Assembly (NCBI RefSeq): GCF_900104515.1
Contig: NZ_FNJL01000014.1
Location: 79,184 to 143,183, forward strand
Length of the DNA stretch: 64,000 nucleotides
Direction: 5' to 3'
Source of the DNA: Paracidovorax cattleyae
Lineage (GTDB): Bacteria; Pseudomonadota; Gammaproteobacteria; Burkholderiales; Burkholderiaceae_C
Part shown: in pieces, positions 1-7,904 of the stretch
How positions within the stretch are numbered: position 1 is the stretch's first letter
Layout of the letters: every line of letters starts with the position of its first letter
Made by a program: the position numbers and the translations under genes
Notes under the pieces: model-generated
Told to the model about the DNA's origin: nothing
Database searches by the model: none
The model's input: only the letters and a program-made list of their open reading frames with translations

Positions 1-239
1 AAGAGTTCGGGGTTCACGATCTGCAGGCCGGGCTGGAACAGCTCGGCGCGGATCAGCAGCGCCAGGATGCCGCCGATCATCAGCATCGTGAACGAGAACA
101 GCAGGTACAGCGTCCCGATGTCCTTGTGGTTGGTGGCGAACACCCAGCGGCGCCAGCCCGTGGGGCCGTGATGTGCATGGTCGTGGCTGCCGTGGTCGTG
201 GCCGGCGGCATGCCCGGTGGGGTCGAGAACTGCGCTCAT
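1..239 (-). CDS. coxA: Cytochrome c oxidase subunit I, N-terminal part (runs off the window)
   Basis: The first 79 residues of an aa3-type cytochrome c oxidase subunit I, the haem-copper catalytic subunit in the inner membrane that reduces O2 and pumps protons. The start ATG follows coxB by 27 bases on the same strand, as in most proteobacterial cox operons. Visible features are a His-rich N-terminus (several His within residues 10-25), then the family sequence [18 protein letters not shown], which opens the first membrane helix of subunit I. The gene is cut only by the window edge. The identification is firm because of the NHKDIGTLY signature and the preceding coxB. Confidence 0.95.
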   Translation of the reverse strand, partial: MSAVLDPTGHAAGHDHGSHDHAHHGPTGWRRWVFATNHKDIGTLYLLFSFTMLMIGGILALLIRAELFQPGLQIVNPEL

Positions 240-266
240 GTCGGGTTCCTCAATGCTTTAGCTGTC

Positions 267-1439
267 TCACTTGCCACGCTGGGCCACGATTTCCGCGGGC
301 TGGACGATCTGGCCGGTCTTGTTGGACCAGGCGTTCTTCGTGTAGCTGACCACGGCCGCGAGGTCGGTGTCACTCAGTTGCGCCCAGGAGGGCATGGCCC
401 CGCCGGCCGCGCCCTTGAGCACGATGTGGATCTGCCTGGTGTGGTCCTCGTCCTTCACGATGGCCGAGCCGTCGAGCGGCTTGATGGGGCCGGCGCCCTT
501 GCCGTTGGGCTGGTGGCAGGCGGCGCAGTTGGCGGCATAGACCTTCTCGCCACGGGCCACGATGTCGGTCAGCGTCCAGACCTTGTTGGGATCGTCGGCC
601 TTGGCGGCGGCCTTCTTCTTCTCGGCGGCGACCCACTGCGTGTAGTCGGCGGCGGAGAGCACCTTCACGTGGATGGGCATGTAGGCGTGCTCCTTGCCGC
701 AGAGCTCGGCGCACTGCCCGTAGTAGTCGCCGACCTTGTCGGCGCGGAACCAGGTGTCGCGCACGAAGCCGGGGATCGCGTCCTGCTTGATGCCGAAGGC
801 CGGCACCATGAACGAATGGATGACGTCGTTGGCAGTGGTGATCACGCGCACCTTCTTGCCCACGGGCACGACCAGGGGGTTGTCCACCTTGAGCAGGTAG
901 TCCGGCGGCGCGTCGGCGACCTTGCCGCTGTCGGAGAGCCGGCGGTGGCTGCTGTCGAGCGTGGAGACGTAGGCCAGGCCCTGGCCCTCGCCGTTGATGT
1001 AGTCGTAGCCCCACTTCCACTGGTAGCCGGTGACCTTCACCGTGAGGTCGGCGTTGGTGGTGTCCTTCTGGGCGACGAGCACCTTCGTGGCCGGCAGTGC
1101 CATGAGGATCACGATGATGAAGGGGACGATGGTCCAGATGACCTCGACCGTGACGGACTCGTGGAAGTTGGCGGGCCTGGCGCCCTGCGACTTGCGGTGC
1201 TTCCAGATGGAATAGAACATCACCGAGAACACGCCCACGAAGATCAGCGTGCAGATGACGAGCATCATCCAGTGCAGGAAATGCTGCTCCTCGGCGATGC
1301 GCGTGACCGGGGGCGCGAGATTGAGCTGGCGCACGGCCGGGCCACCGGGGAGGTCCTGCACCGCGTGCGCAGCGCCCCCCACCCATGCTCCGCACAGCAG
1401 CAGCAACGAAGGCAGCGGGTTGGAAATGCTTTTCTTCAT
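267..1439 (-). CDS. coxB: Cytochrome c oxidase subunit II with fused C-terminal cytochrome c domain
   Basis: Subunit II carries the CuA centre that takes electrons from cytochrome c into the oxidase. An N-terminal signal-like stretch is followed by two membrane helices (about residues 55-80 and 100-120). A periplasmic cupredoxin domain carries the CuA ligand block CAELCGKEHAYM. A C-terminal cytochrome c domain has haem motif CAACH and a later Met in AMPSWAQL as possible axial ligand. About 390 residues is normal for the fused caa3-like form common in betaproteobacteria. The ATG at 1439 is preferred; a GTG three codons upstream (1448) is possible, since an AG-rich ribosome site fits either. 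It is followed by coxA after 27 bases. Confidence 0.95.
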   Translation of the reverse strand: MKKSISNPLPSLLLLCGAWVGGAAHAVQDLPGGPAVRQLNLAPPVTRIAEEQHFLHWMMLVICTLIFVGVFSVMFYSIWKHRKSQGARPANFHESVTVEVIWTIVPFIIVILMALPATKVLVAQKDTTNADLTVKVTGYQWKWGYDYINGEGQGLAYVSTLDSSHRRLSDSGKVADAPPDYLLKVDNPLVVPVGKKVRVITTANDVIHSFMVPAFGIKQDAIPGFVRDTWFRADKVGDYYGQCAELCGKEHAYMPIHVKVLSAADYTQWVAAEKKKAAAKADDPNKVWTLTDIVARGEKVYAANCAACHQPNGKGAGPIKPLDGSAIVKDEDHTRQIHIVLKGAAGGAMPSWAQLSDTDLAAVVSYTKNAWSNKTGQIVQPAEIVAQRGK

Positions 1440-1977
1440 AGTTCTCACTTCTCAGCCTCAATTAACCCTTTCCCCAGGGCGCGCCCGCGTGGGGTCGGGC
1501 GGCGCCCGGGGGCATGCGGATTCCGACAGCCGGGGCACGGCGGCCCCCGGCCGCGGTGCCCCGGGTTCCGCACGAACCCGGCGTGATCGAACGCGCGGTG
1601 CCGGCAGCGCCGCGCGGGTGTCTCTCTCCTGTCCCTGCATGCACCGGCCCGCTGCTCCGCAGGGCGGCCAGCCGTGCATGGCGCAGCATGCCGTCCCCGT
1701 GGCGCGATTGCAATAGCGCGGGCGCCATCCGCGGCCCGGCCCAGTACAAACCATGAGAAGGAAGGAGGCGGCCGTGCGACAGTCGGCCGGGCGATGGCGC
1801 GCGACGGCGCCACGCACTCGGAACGGCGCGCGGCGCGGGGCGCGGGGCCCGTGCATGCTGCGCACGGGCCGGCAGGCCCCATAGCCCGCAAATTGTAGCT
1901 TGCTGTCGATTCAGGTCACGGGCCGTAGCCGCCCGGGACGACCCGCCCCGCGGCACGGCGCCGGACTGGGCCTGCCT
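1440..1977. other. Gene-free 540-bp stretch upstream of coxB
   Basis: Very GC-rich sequence between the start of coxB and the end of the next minus-strand gene. Open frames here overlap one another on both strands, lack recognisable domains, and have Arg/Pro/Ala-rich compositions typical of GC-driven shadows. I see no convincing gene. It probably holds a long leader and promoter for the cox operon; a possible promoter lies at its far end. Confidence 0.6.
1892..1919 (-). promoter_or_regulatory. Possible sigma70 promoter reading toward coxB
   Basis: On the minus strand a -35-like GTGACC (1919-1914) and a -10-like TACAAT (1897-1892) are separated by 16 bases, in the only AT-richer patch of this intergenic region. 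If used, it would give a leader of about 440 bases before coxB. Pattern match only. Confidence 0.35.
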
Positions 1978-2895
1978 TCAGGGTCCGGGCGTGCGCCCCT
2001 GCCGCAGCATGGCACGCATGTCCTGCAGCGAGACCGCGCTGCTTTCGCTCATCTTCAGCCGCGGCGCGGGCTTGAAGGCATGGCCGTAGATGATCTCGAA
2101 GGTGAGCGCGAGCTGCCCCCCGTGGTCGGGGCTGGCGAGGCGTTCGGCCAGCGCCTGCTCGAGCCGGCCGCGCCAGGCGCGGCCCCGCAGCGCGGGAAAA
2201 CGCGCAGGGTGGAAGTTGCGGCCGAGTTCGCGCAACTCCTGCAGCAGCCGCGCGGGCGTGGCGAAGGTCAGCGTGATGCGTTCCATGTCCATCACCGGCT
2301 CTGCGAAGCCCTGCTGGACCAGCATGTCGCCCCAGTCGTGCATGTCGGTCATGGCGTGCCCCGCGGGCGGCCACCCCAGGGCCGAATGGAGCGCGTGCAG
2401 TTCACGCACGGTATCGGGCCCCAGGCACGAGAACATCAGGTAGCCGTCCACGGCCAGCGCACGGTGCCAGCGGGAGATCAGCGCCTGCGGATCGGCCGAG
2501 AGGTGCAGCGCCATGTTGGCCCAGAGCATCTGCACGCCGCCGTCCGGCGGCAGGCCGAAACGCGGCGCGCCGGACGCCCAGCGCCCCGGGCTCCACCAGG
2601 GCCGCGCAAGCACCTCGCGCGCCGCGGGCAGGTGATGCGGCACGGTCTCGGCGACCCATGCGACGGCACCGGGGTACCTCTGGGCCACCAGCCCGTGCCC
2701 CTGCAGGCCGCCGCGCACCGGATCCCAGTCGGCCCAGGCGGCGGGCGCCTGCCGGATCCACTGCAGCCGGTCCTCCATGCGGCGCGCAACCTCTTCGTGC
2801 AGCCACGGGGAGGCAGCAGGCGCGGCCGCATGCCAGCGCGCGGCGGCGGCCGGGTCGATGGTGGGGGGAAGCAGGCGGTCGGGAGGCGCGGACAT
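1978..2895 (-). CDS. BioC-like methyltransferase-fold protein with degenerate SAM motif
   Basis: A 305-residue protein resembling the BioC family (malonyl-ACP O-methyltransferase of biotin synthesis). The later family block is clear: LWANMALHLSADPQ followed by FSCLGPDTVRELH, matching the BioC pattern of motif IV and the FGPxTLxEL stretch. Where class I methyltransferases carry the glycine-rich SAM loop (DxGxGxG), this protein has WADWDPVRGGLQGHGL, so the loop is not canonical. The ATG at 2895 is chosen because it sits 41 bases from the divergent comF start; longer frames would cross comF. It may be a true but divergent BioC, or a paralogue with another role. No other biotin gene is nearby. 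Confidence 0.75.
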   Translation of the reverse strand: MSAPPDRLLPPTIDPAAAARWHAAAPAASPWLHEEVARRMEDRLQWIRQAPAAWADWDPVRGGLQGHGLVAQRYPGAVAWVAETVPHHLPAAREVLARPWWSPGRWASGAPRFGLPPDGGVQMLWANMALHLSADPQALISRWHRALAVDGYLMFSCLGPDTVRELHALHSALGWPPAGHAMTDMHDWGDMLVQQGFAEPVMDMERITLTFATPARLLQELRELGRNFHPARFPALRGRAWRGRLEQALAERLASPDHGGQLALTFEIIYGHAFKPAPRLKMSESSAVSLQDMRAMLRQGRTPGP

Positions 2896-2936
2896 CGGGT
2901 GCGGGCGGGAAGCGGGTCGGGCAGTATATTGATGCC

Positions 2937-3653
2937 ATGTGGAAGCAGTGGTTCTCGGGGATATCGGGCGGACTCGCCGCCGCCGTCCGGACCGTGCCCA
3001 GCCAGTGCGCGGTCTGCCATGCATGGCCGGCGCGCCGCGTGTGCGATGCCTGCGCGGAGCGCTTCGCCCAGCCGCGCCACCGTTGCGCGACCTGCGCCCT
3101 GCCCGTGCCTGCGGGCGTGCGCCGGTGCGGGGACTGCCTGCGCGATCCCCCGCCCCTGTCGGCCTGCGTCGCCGCGGTGGACTACGGCTATCCGTGGTCG
3201 GACGCGCTCGCCGGGTTCAAATTCCACTCCGACCCCGGCTGGGCCGCCAGCCTGGCCCTTCTGGTGCGCGCAGCGCCCTGGGCCGAACCGCTGCTCGATG
3301 CCGCGGATGCGGTGCTGCCGATCCCGCTCGCGCCGGAGCGTTTGCGCGAGCGCGGCTTCAACCAGTCGGCGCTGCTGGCGGCGGCCCTCTCGCCGGAGCG
3401 CTGCGACGCCCGCACCCTGGTGCGCCTGCGCGCCGCGCCAGCGCAGAGCAGCCTGTCGCGCGCCGGGAGGCTGCGCAATCTGGACGGCGTGTTCGCCGTG
3501 GCGCCGGACCGGGCCGCCCGGGTGCGGGACCAACGCATCGTGCTGGTGGACGACGTGATGACCACCGGCGCGACGCTGCACGCTGCCGCCCATGTGCTGC
3601 TGCAGTCCGGTGCCTCCCGGGTGGACGCGGTGGTGCTGGCGCGCACGGCCTGA
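2937..3653 (+). CDS. comF: ComF family amidophosphoribosyltransferase-like protein
   Basis: ComF/GntX proteins combine an N-terminal zinc ribbon with a phosphoribosyltransferase domain and are linked to DNA uptake (transformation). Two CxxC pairs (CAVC..CDAC, then CATC..CGDC) lie in about residues 20-65. The PRPP-binding loop VLVDDVMTTGATL lies near residue 200, and the ERGFNQ element common to the family lies before it. The length of 238 residues is standard. The start ATG at 2937 follows a GATGCC spacer; longer upstream frames lie over the divergent methyltransferase gene. The two genes share a very short intergenic promoter region. Competence function is family knowledge, not shown here. 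Confidence 0.92.
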   Translation: MWKQWFSGISGGLAAAVRTVPSQCAVCHAWPARRVCDACAERFAQPRHRCATCALPVPAGVRRCGDCLRDPPPLSACVAAVDYGYPWSDALAGFKFHSDPGWAASLALLVRAAPWAEPLLDAADAVLPIPLAPERLRERGFNQSALLAAALSPERCDARTLVRLRAAPAQSSLSRAGRLRNLDGVFAVAPDRAARVRDQRIVLVDDVMTTGATLHAAAHVLLQSGASRVDAVVLARTA

Positions 3654-3771
3654 AGGGCGGTCGGGTAGGACAAATGGCCGAGCCGGAAAGCCTGCGCTGC
3701 CCGATACATTTTTTTGCAATCTGCCCTCCACCGCGCCGGGGCGCCCGCACGCTGCGGCACACAATAGGTCC

Positions 3772-4248
3772 ATGTTCCACATCGTCCTCGTCGAACCGGA
3801 AATCCCGCCCAACACCGGCAACGTGATCCGGCTGGCCGCGAACACGGGCTGCACCCTGCATTTGGTGGAACCGCTGGGCTTCTCCATGGAAGACAAGCTC
3901 ATGAAGCGCGCCGGCCTGGACTACCACGAATATGCGGAAGTGCAGTTGCATGCGGGGTGGACGGCCTTCCTGCGCGATGCCCGGCCCAGCCCCGAGCGCG
4001 TGTTCGCCATGACCACGCATGGCGTGCACACGGTCTATGAGACCCCGTTCCTGCCGGGCGACTGGTTCGTGTTCGGCTCCGAAAGCCGGGGGTTGCCCCC
4101 CGAGCTGCGGGATGCCTTCCCGCCCGCCCAGCGCCTGCGCCTGCCGATGCTCCCGGGCCAGCGCAGCCTCAACCTGTCGAATGCCGTCGCCGTGACGGCA
4201 TACGAAGCCTGGCGGCAGAACGGCTTCGCCCCGCCCCAACCGGCCTGA
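3772..4248 (+). CDS. trmL: tRNA (cytidine(34)-2'-O)-methyltransferase
   Basis: TrmL is a SPOUT (trefoil-knot) enzyme that methylates the 2'-hydroxyl at the wobble position of tRNA-Leu species using SAM. The 158 residues match the family length. Signature stretches are PEIPPNTGNVIRLAANTG near the N-terminus, VFGSESRGLP (about residue 100), and the knot sequence RSLNLSNAVAVTAYE near the C-terminus. The ATG at 3772 begins the conserved MFHIVLVEPEIP start. It lies about 118 bases after comF and converges with the LysR gene, whose stop is 19 bases away. Confidence 0.95.
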   Translation: MFHIVLVEPEIPPNTGNVIRLAANTGCTLHLVEPLGFSMEDKLMKRAGLDYHEYAEVQLHAGWTAFLRDARPSPERVFAMTTHGVHTVYETPFLPGDWFVFGSESRGLPPELRDAFPPAQRLRLPMLPGQRSLNLSNAVAVTAYEAWRQNGFAPPQPA

Positions 4249-4267
4249 CGGCCCGTTGTCCCCAGCC

Positions 4268-5203
4268 CTATCCCAGCGCGCCCGAAGCCTGCATGGCTTC
4301 CTCGATGGAATGCCGCGTGCGCTGGCTCAGGAAGTCCAGGAAGGCCCTGGTGCGCGCCGGCATGAACTTGCGGCTCGGCAGGGCCGCGTACAGCGTGAAG
4401 CGCCCCGTGGTCCAGGGCTCCAGCACGCGCACGAGCCGCCCGCTGCGCAGGTAGGGCGCCGTCAGGTCGAGCGGCTGCGAACTGATGCCCGCCCCATCCA
4501 GCGTGGCGCGCAGCAGCGTGTCGATGTGGTTGGACACGCACACGGGCTGCACCGCGACCTCCACCACGCGCCCTTCGTCACCGCCTTCGAGCAGGCGTAT
4601 CACGCCGGGGCGCGTCTCTGAACGCCGGCGCAGCAGGCACTGGTGGTGCTTCAGGTCTTCCGGCACCTGCGGGATGCCGTGCGCGCGCAGGTACTCGGGC
4701 GAGGCGCAGACGATGCCGTCGAGCGAGACGACGGGCCGGGCGATGATGTTGGCGTTGAAGCGTTCGTCCGCGCCGAGCAGGGTGATGTCGTAGTCGCCGA
4801 TGGGCGGGTCGAGCGAGGAGTCCACGTGGATCTCCAGCGTGACCCGTGGATGGGCCTGGCGGAAGCCCGCGACCAGCGGGGCGAGGATGTGCACGGCCAG
4901 CGCCGGGGGCGCGAGCAGGCGCAGCACGCCGGCGATCTCGGAGGTGTGCGCCTGGGCGACGGCGAAGGCCTCGTCCACGTCGGCCAGGATGCTGCGCACC
5001 CGCAGCAGGTAGGCCTCCCCCGCTTCCGTGAGCGACACCCTGCGGGTGGTGCGCTGCAGCAGCCGCGTGCCGATGTGGTCCTCGAGGTCGGCCACCAGCC
5101 GGGTGACGGCTGCAGGGGAAAGATCCAGGGCCCGGGCGGCAGCGGCGAAGCCGCCCTCGTCCGCCACGGCCTGGAAGACGCGCATGGTGAGCAATCTATC
5201 CAT
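4268..5203 (-). CDS. LysR family transcriptional regulator
   Basis: A 311-residue LysR-type regulator: an N-terminal winged helix-turn-helix (residues 1-60, with FAAAARALDLSPAAVTRLVADLE as the recognition region), a linker helix, and a substrate-binding co-inducer domain. The style (MDRLLTMRVFQAVADEGGFAAAAR) is the CrgA/DsdC-like subgroup common in Burkholderiales. It is transcribed away from the small DUF4148 gene, with 224 bases between the starts. An inverted repeat just upstream of its own start is a plausible autoregulatory site. The inducer is unknown. Confidence 0.92.
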   Translation of the reverse strand: MDRLLTMRVFQAVADEGGFAAAARALDLSPAAVTRLVADLEDHIGTRLLQRTTRRVSLTEAGEAYLLRVRSILADVDEAFAVAQAHTSEIAGVLRLLAPPALAVHILAPLVAGFRQAHPRVTLEIHVDSSLDPPIGDYDITLLGADERFNANIIARPVVSLDGIVCASPEYLRAHGIPQVPEDLKHHQCLLRRRSETRPGVIRLLEGGDEGRVVEVAVQPVCVSNHIDTLLRATLDGAGISSQPLDLTAPYLRSGRLVRVLEPWTTGRFTLYAALPSRKFMPARTRAFLDFLSQRTRHSIEEAMQASGALG

Positions 5204-5223
5204 GTTCGCAATGAAGGTGATCC

Positions 5224-5249
5224 ATGAAATCAGATTATTTCAATTTCAT
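5224..5249. promoter_or_regulatory. Inverted repeat, candidate LysR operator
   Basis: ATGAAAT (5224-5230) and ATTTCAT (5243-5249) form an exact 7-bp inverted repeat separated by 12 bases in an AT-rich patch, 20 bases upstream of the LysR start. LysR regulators typically bind such dyads in the shared promoter of a divergent pair. A second exact palindrome, GGGTTAACCC, lies at 5284-5293 closer to the DUF4148 gene. Inference from pattern and position. Confidence 0.45.
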
Positions 5250-5427
5250 GAATTAATCATTGCCGCCGATGCTGTTTTTCCGGGGGTTAACCCTGCGTAC
5301 AGTCGGATCCATCGATGAGCGACCCGTCGGGCTCACCGAGGCAGGACAAGACCGGCGCCGCGCACCGCGCAGCAAGCCGGCCTTGCCCGGACATTTCCCG
5401 ACGCATGGACAGACAAAGGAACACATC

Positions 5428-5751
5428 ATGAACCGCAAGCCTCTCGCCATTGCCGCAGCCCTGCTCGCACTGACCGCCTTCTCCGCCCAGGCCGATACCG
5501 GAATCCAGGGCGACTGGAACAACTACCCGGCCGTGAACGACGGCCCCAGCACCCTGACGCGTGAAGCCGTGATCGCCGACCTGGTGGCCGCACGCCAGAA
5601 CGGCACGATGCCGCGCAGCGGCGAATGGAGCGACGTCCCCGCTCCGCTGGCCGTGTCCAATGGCAACACCCAGGTGGTGACCCGCGACCAGGTGCGTGCA
5701 GAAGCCGTCGCGGCAGCCCGCTCGCACGAGATCGTCAGCGGCGACCATTGA
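5428..5751 (+). CDS. Small exported DUF4148-like protein
   Basis: A 107-residue protein with a clean signal peptide: MNRKPLAIAAALLALTAFS then AQA before the likely cleavage site (about residue 24). The mature part contains LTREAVIADLVAARQNGTMP and TRDQVRAEAVAAARS. These are two copies of the T-R-x-x-V/A-x-A-x-L/A pattern seen in the DUF4148 family that is widespread in Burkholderiales. The start is set by AAAGGA nine bases before the ATG. It is divergent from a LysR gene and followed by a good terminator, so it is probably a single-gene transcript. Function of the family is unknown. Confidence 0.85.
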   Translation: MNRKPLAIAAALLALTAFSAQADTGIQGDWNNYPAVNDGPSTLTREAVIADLVAARQNGTMPRSGEWSDVPAPLAVSNGNTQVVTRDQVRAEAVAAARSHEIVSGDH

Positions 5752-5812
5752 GACCGCGCCGCAGCGCCCTGCGCCCCGGCAACGGGACGTGCGGCGCCGC
5801 ACGCAGAACGCA

Positions 5813-5846
5813 AGCCCGCCCATGGCTTCAGCCCGGCGGGCTTTTT
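5813..5846 (+). terminator. Rho-independent terminator after the DUF4148 gene
   Basis: AGCCCGCC (5813-5820) pairs with GGCGGGCT (5835-5842) across a 14-base loop and is followed by a T run. It sits 62 bases after the stop codon. Confidence 0.75.
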
Positions 5847-5891
5847 CACGCCTGCACGGCACCCGTGCGAGGCGGGCCGGCAGCCAGGCGA

Positions 5892-6359
5892 TCAGGGTTT
5901 CGCGCCGTAATTGCGGGTGAGGGATTCGGCCACGCACACGGGCTTGTCGACGCCCTCGCGCTCGATCGTGGCCAGCCAGGTCATCTGCACGCCGTCCGGC
6001 GGCGCGGGCTCGCAGGCCTGCAGCGTGAGCCGCGCCCGCAACCGGCTGCCCACGGGCACGGGCGACATGAAGCGCACGCGGTTGAGGCCGTAGTTGACGC
6101 CCATGCGCGCGCCCTCGATATCGAAGGCCGACTCGAAGAAGCGCGGCAGCAGCGACAGCGTCAGGAAGCCATGGGCGATAGGGCCGCCGAAAGGCCCCTG
6201 CGCGGCACGCTCCGGATCGACGTGGATCCACTGGTGGTCGCCCGTGGCCTCGGCGAACCGGTTCACCTGCTCCTGCGTGACGGCGATCCATTCGGTGACG
6301 GCCACCTCGCTGCCGACGCAGGCCGCCAGCTCGGAATACGACTGAAAGGTCTTCTTCAT
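5892..6359 (-). CDS. MaoC family (R)-hydratase/dehydratase
   Basis: A single hot-dog-fold MaoC domain of 155 residues. The hydratase signature is present: FAEATGDHQWIHVDPERAAQ with the catalytic Asp and His of the D-x-x-x-x-H pattern, followed by GPFGGPIAHGFLTLSL. Such proteins hydrate enoyl-CoA to (R)-3-hydroxyacyl-CoA (PhaJ type) or act on related CoA thioesters; the true substrate cannot be read from sequence. The start ATG (6359) opens MKKTFQSYSELAACVG. It reads in the same direction as the parA-like gene 56 bases upstream. Confidence 0.9.
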   Translation of the reverse strand: MKKTFQSYSELAACVGSEVAVTEWIAVTQEQVNRFAEATGDHQWIHVDPERAAQGPFGGPIAHGFLTLSLLPRFFESAFDIEGARMGVNYGLNRVRFMSPVPVGSRLRARLTLQACEPAPPDGVQMTWLATIEREGVDKPVCVAESLTRNYGAKP

Positions 6360-6415
6360 GCCCTGCACTGTAGTGCGCGGGCCGCGCCGGGGCGTGTCGG
6401 CCCGGCGACAGCGCG

Positions 6416-7036
6416 TCAGCCGCCGGAGAGCCAGTCGCAGATGGGCTTCCACTGCTCCAGATCGCGGGCGACCCGGCCGGGCGAGACGTCGAAGAGCGAC
6501 AGGCCCTGCGCCGCGAGGTGGATGTAGTTCTGGGTGTCGCGGAGCATGCCCAGGACGGGCAGCCCCAGCCCTTCCACGAATTCCTGCAGCTTGTCGGCGG
6601 CGATGGTGCGCGAGTCCACCCGCATGCCGACGATGCCGATCTGCGTCGAGGCGGCCTGGCGGTGGGCGGCCAGCTCGTCCAGGAAGCTGCGGGTGGCGAA
6701 GATGTCGAACACGCTGGGCTGCAGCGGTACGACCACCCTGTCGGCGAGCTTGAGCACCTCCTTGAGCGGGGCGCCGTGCAGGCCGGCCGGGGTGTCCAGC
6801 ACCGCATGGGTGGCGTCGCGCGGGGGGCGCGGCACGGCGCCGGCGGGCGTCTCCCAGTCGGCGATGGGGCGCGCGGCCGGCGGCCGCAGGCTGCGCCAGA
6901 GGCGCGACGACTGCTGGGGATCCAGGTCGCCGAGGGCGACGGCATGCCCCTGGCTCGCGAAATAGCCGGCCACATTCATGGCTAGCGTGGACTTGCCGAC
7001 ACCCCCTTTGGGGTTTGCCACTGCGATCACGGGCAT
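6416..7036 (-). CDS. Orphan ParA family ATPase
   Basis: A 206-residue ParA/MinD-type P-loop ATPase. The deviant Walker A box KGGVGKST lies at residues 10-17, the switch-like [10 protein letters not shown] follows near residue 36, and VLDTPAG is the Walker B region. Length and the lack of an N-terminal DNA-binding extension match the short orphan ParA group used for positioning protein or membrane cargo or for plasmid-like partition. No ParB or parS-like gene is adjacent, so a role in chromosome segregation is not supported. The start ATG at 7036 has the usual [12 protein letters not shown] opening. Confidence 0.9.
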   Translation of the reverse strand: MPVIAVANPKGGVGKSTLAMNVAGYFASQGHAVALGDLDPQQSSRLWRSLRPPAARPIADWETPAGAVPRPPRDATHAVLDTPAGLHGAPLKEVLKLADRVVVPLQPSVFDIFATRSFLDELAAHRQAASTQIGIVGMRVDSRTIAADKLQEFVEGLGLPVLGMLRDTQNYIHLAAQGLSLFDVSPGRVARDLEQWKPICDWLSGG

Positions 7037-7121
7037 GTGCGACTCCTCGATGGCGGAAATCGTTCGGTACGGGACGCCGATGGTAGCGCCACGGCGTGAC
7101 GGCGCAAGCTGTCCGTCGCCG

Positions 7122-7760
7122 TCAGGCGTGCTGACCGCCGCGCCGCACGAAGAACAGCCCGGCGCCCACGGCCATCAGCAGGCCGCCGAAGACACGGTTC
7201 TGGTTGCGTACCGCCCGGGGGCTGCGCAGCAGGCGCCGCAGCGCGCTGGCGCTGGCCGCATAGCCGTGCATGACGGTGAGATCCACCATGACCATGGTGG
7301 CACCCAGCGCGAGCAGTTGCGTCCACAGGGGCCGCGACTCCGTCAGGAACTGCGGCAGCACCGCGACCATGAAGATGATGCCCTTGGGGTTGGTGGCGTT
7401 GGTGAGGAAGCCGGCAGCGCAGCGCCGGCGCCAGGAGGCCGCGGGGGCGGCCCCTTCGTCGCCGAACACCGTGGCGCCGCGCGCGCGCCACTGGGTGAAC
7501 CCGAGATAGATCAGGTAGCACGCACCCATCACCTTCACCGCGCTGAACGCGGTCTCGGATGCCAGCAGCAGCGAGCCCACGCCGGCACCGGCGATCACCA
7601 GCACGAGCAGCAGGCCCAGTTGCAGGCCGAGGATGGTCGCGCCCGTCCGGCGCACGCCGTAGGCCAGCCCGTGGCTCATGGACAGCACGGCCCCGGAACC
7701 GGGCGAGAGGGCGATGAGGCAGGCGGCCGCGGCGAAGGCGAGCCAGGTGTGGAAATCCAT
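7122..7760 (-). CDS. LysE/RhtB family amino acid exporter
   Basis: A 212-residue inner-membrane protein with about six hydrophobic segments. It starts [25 protein letters not shown], in which the Pro-Gly signature of the LysE/RhtB family is clear. The second family element [18 protein letters not shown] lies near residue 125. These carriers export amino acids or homoserine lactone-like compounds using the proton gradient; the substrate here is unknown. The ATG at 7760 is selected because it directly opens the family N-terminus; upstream frames run over the divergent antiporter gene. Confidence 0.92.
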   Translation of the reverse strand: MDFHTWLAFAAAACLIALSPGSGAVLSMSHGLAYGVRRTGATILGLQLGLLLVLVIAGAGVGSLLLASETAFSAVKVMGACYLIYLGFTQWRARGATVFGDEGAAPAASWRRRCAAGFLTNATNPKGIIFMVAVLPQFLTESRPLWTQLLALGATMVMVDLTVMHGYAASASALRRLLRSPRAVRNQNRVFGGLLMAVGAGLFFVRRGGQHA

Positions 7761-7904
7761 GGGAAGGCAGCAGGAGACAATGGAAAGGGGATGCCGCGCC
7801 GGCATGGCCGCCGACACGGTGGCGCATGTTAACGGGGCACAATGCCCCGGCGCCTCCCTCTTCCGCTCCCTCTCCTCGTTCCCGCCGCTGCCGACACCGC
7901 GTCC

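Noticed and set aside
5287..6975. A 562-codon minus-strand frame spanning the DUF4148, MaoC and ParA region.
   Set aside because: It overlaps three well-supported genes in other frames and is low-complexity; no domain recognised.
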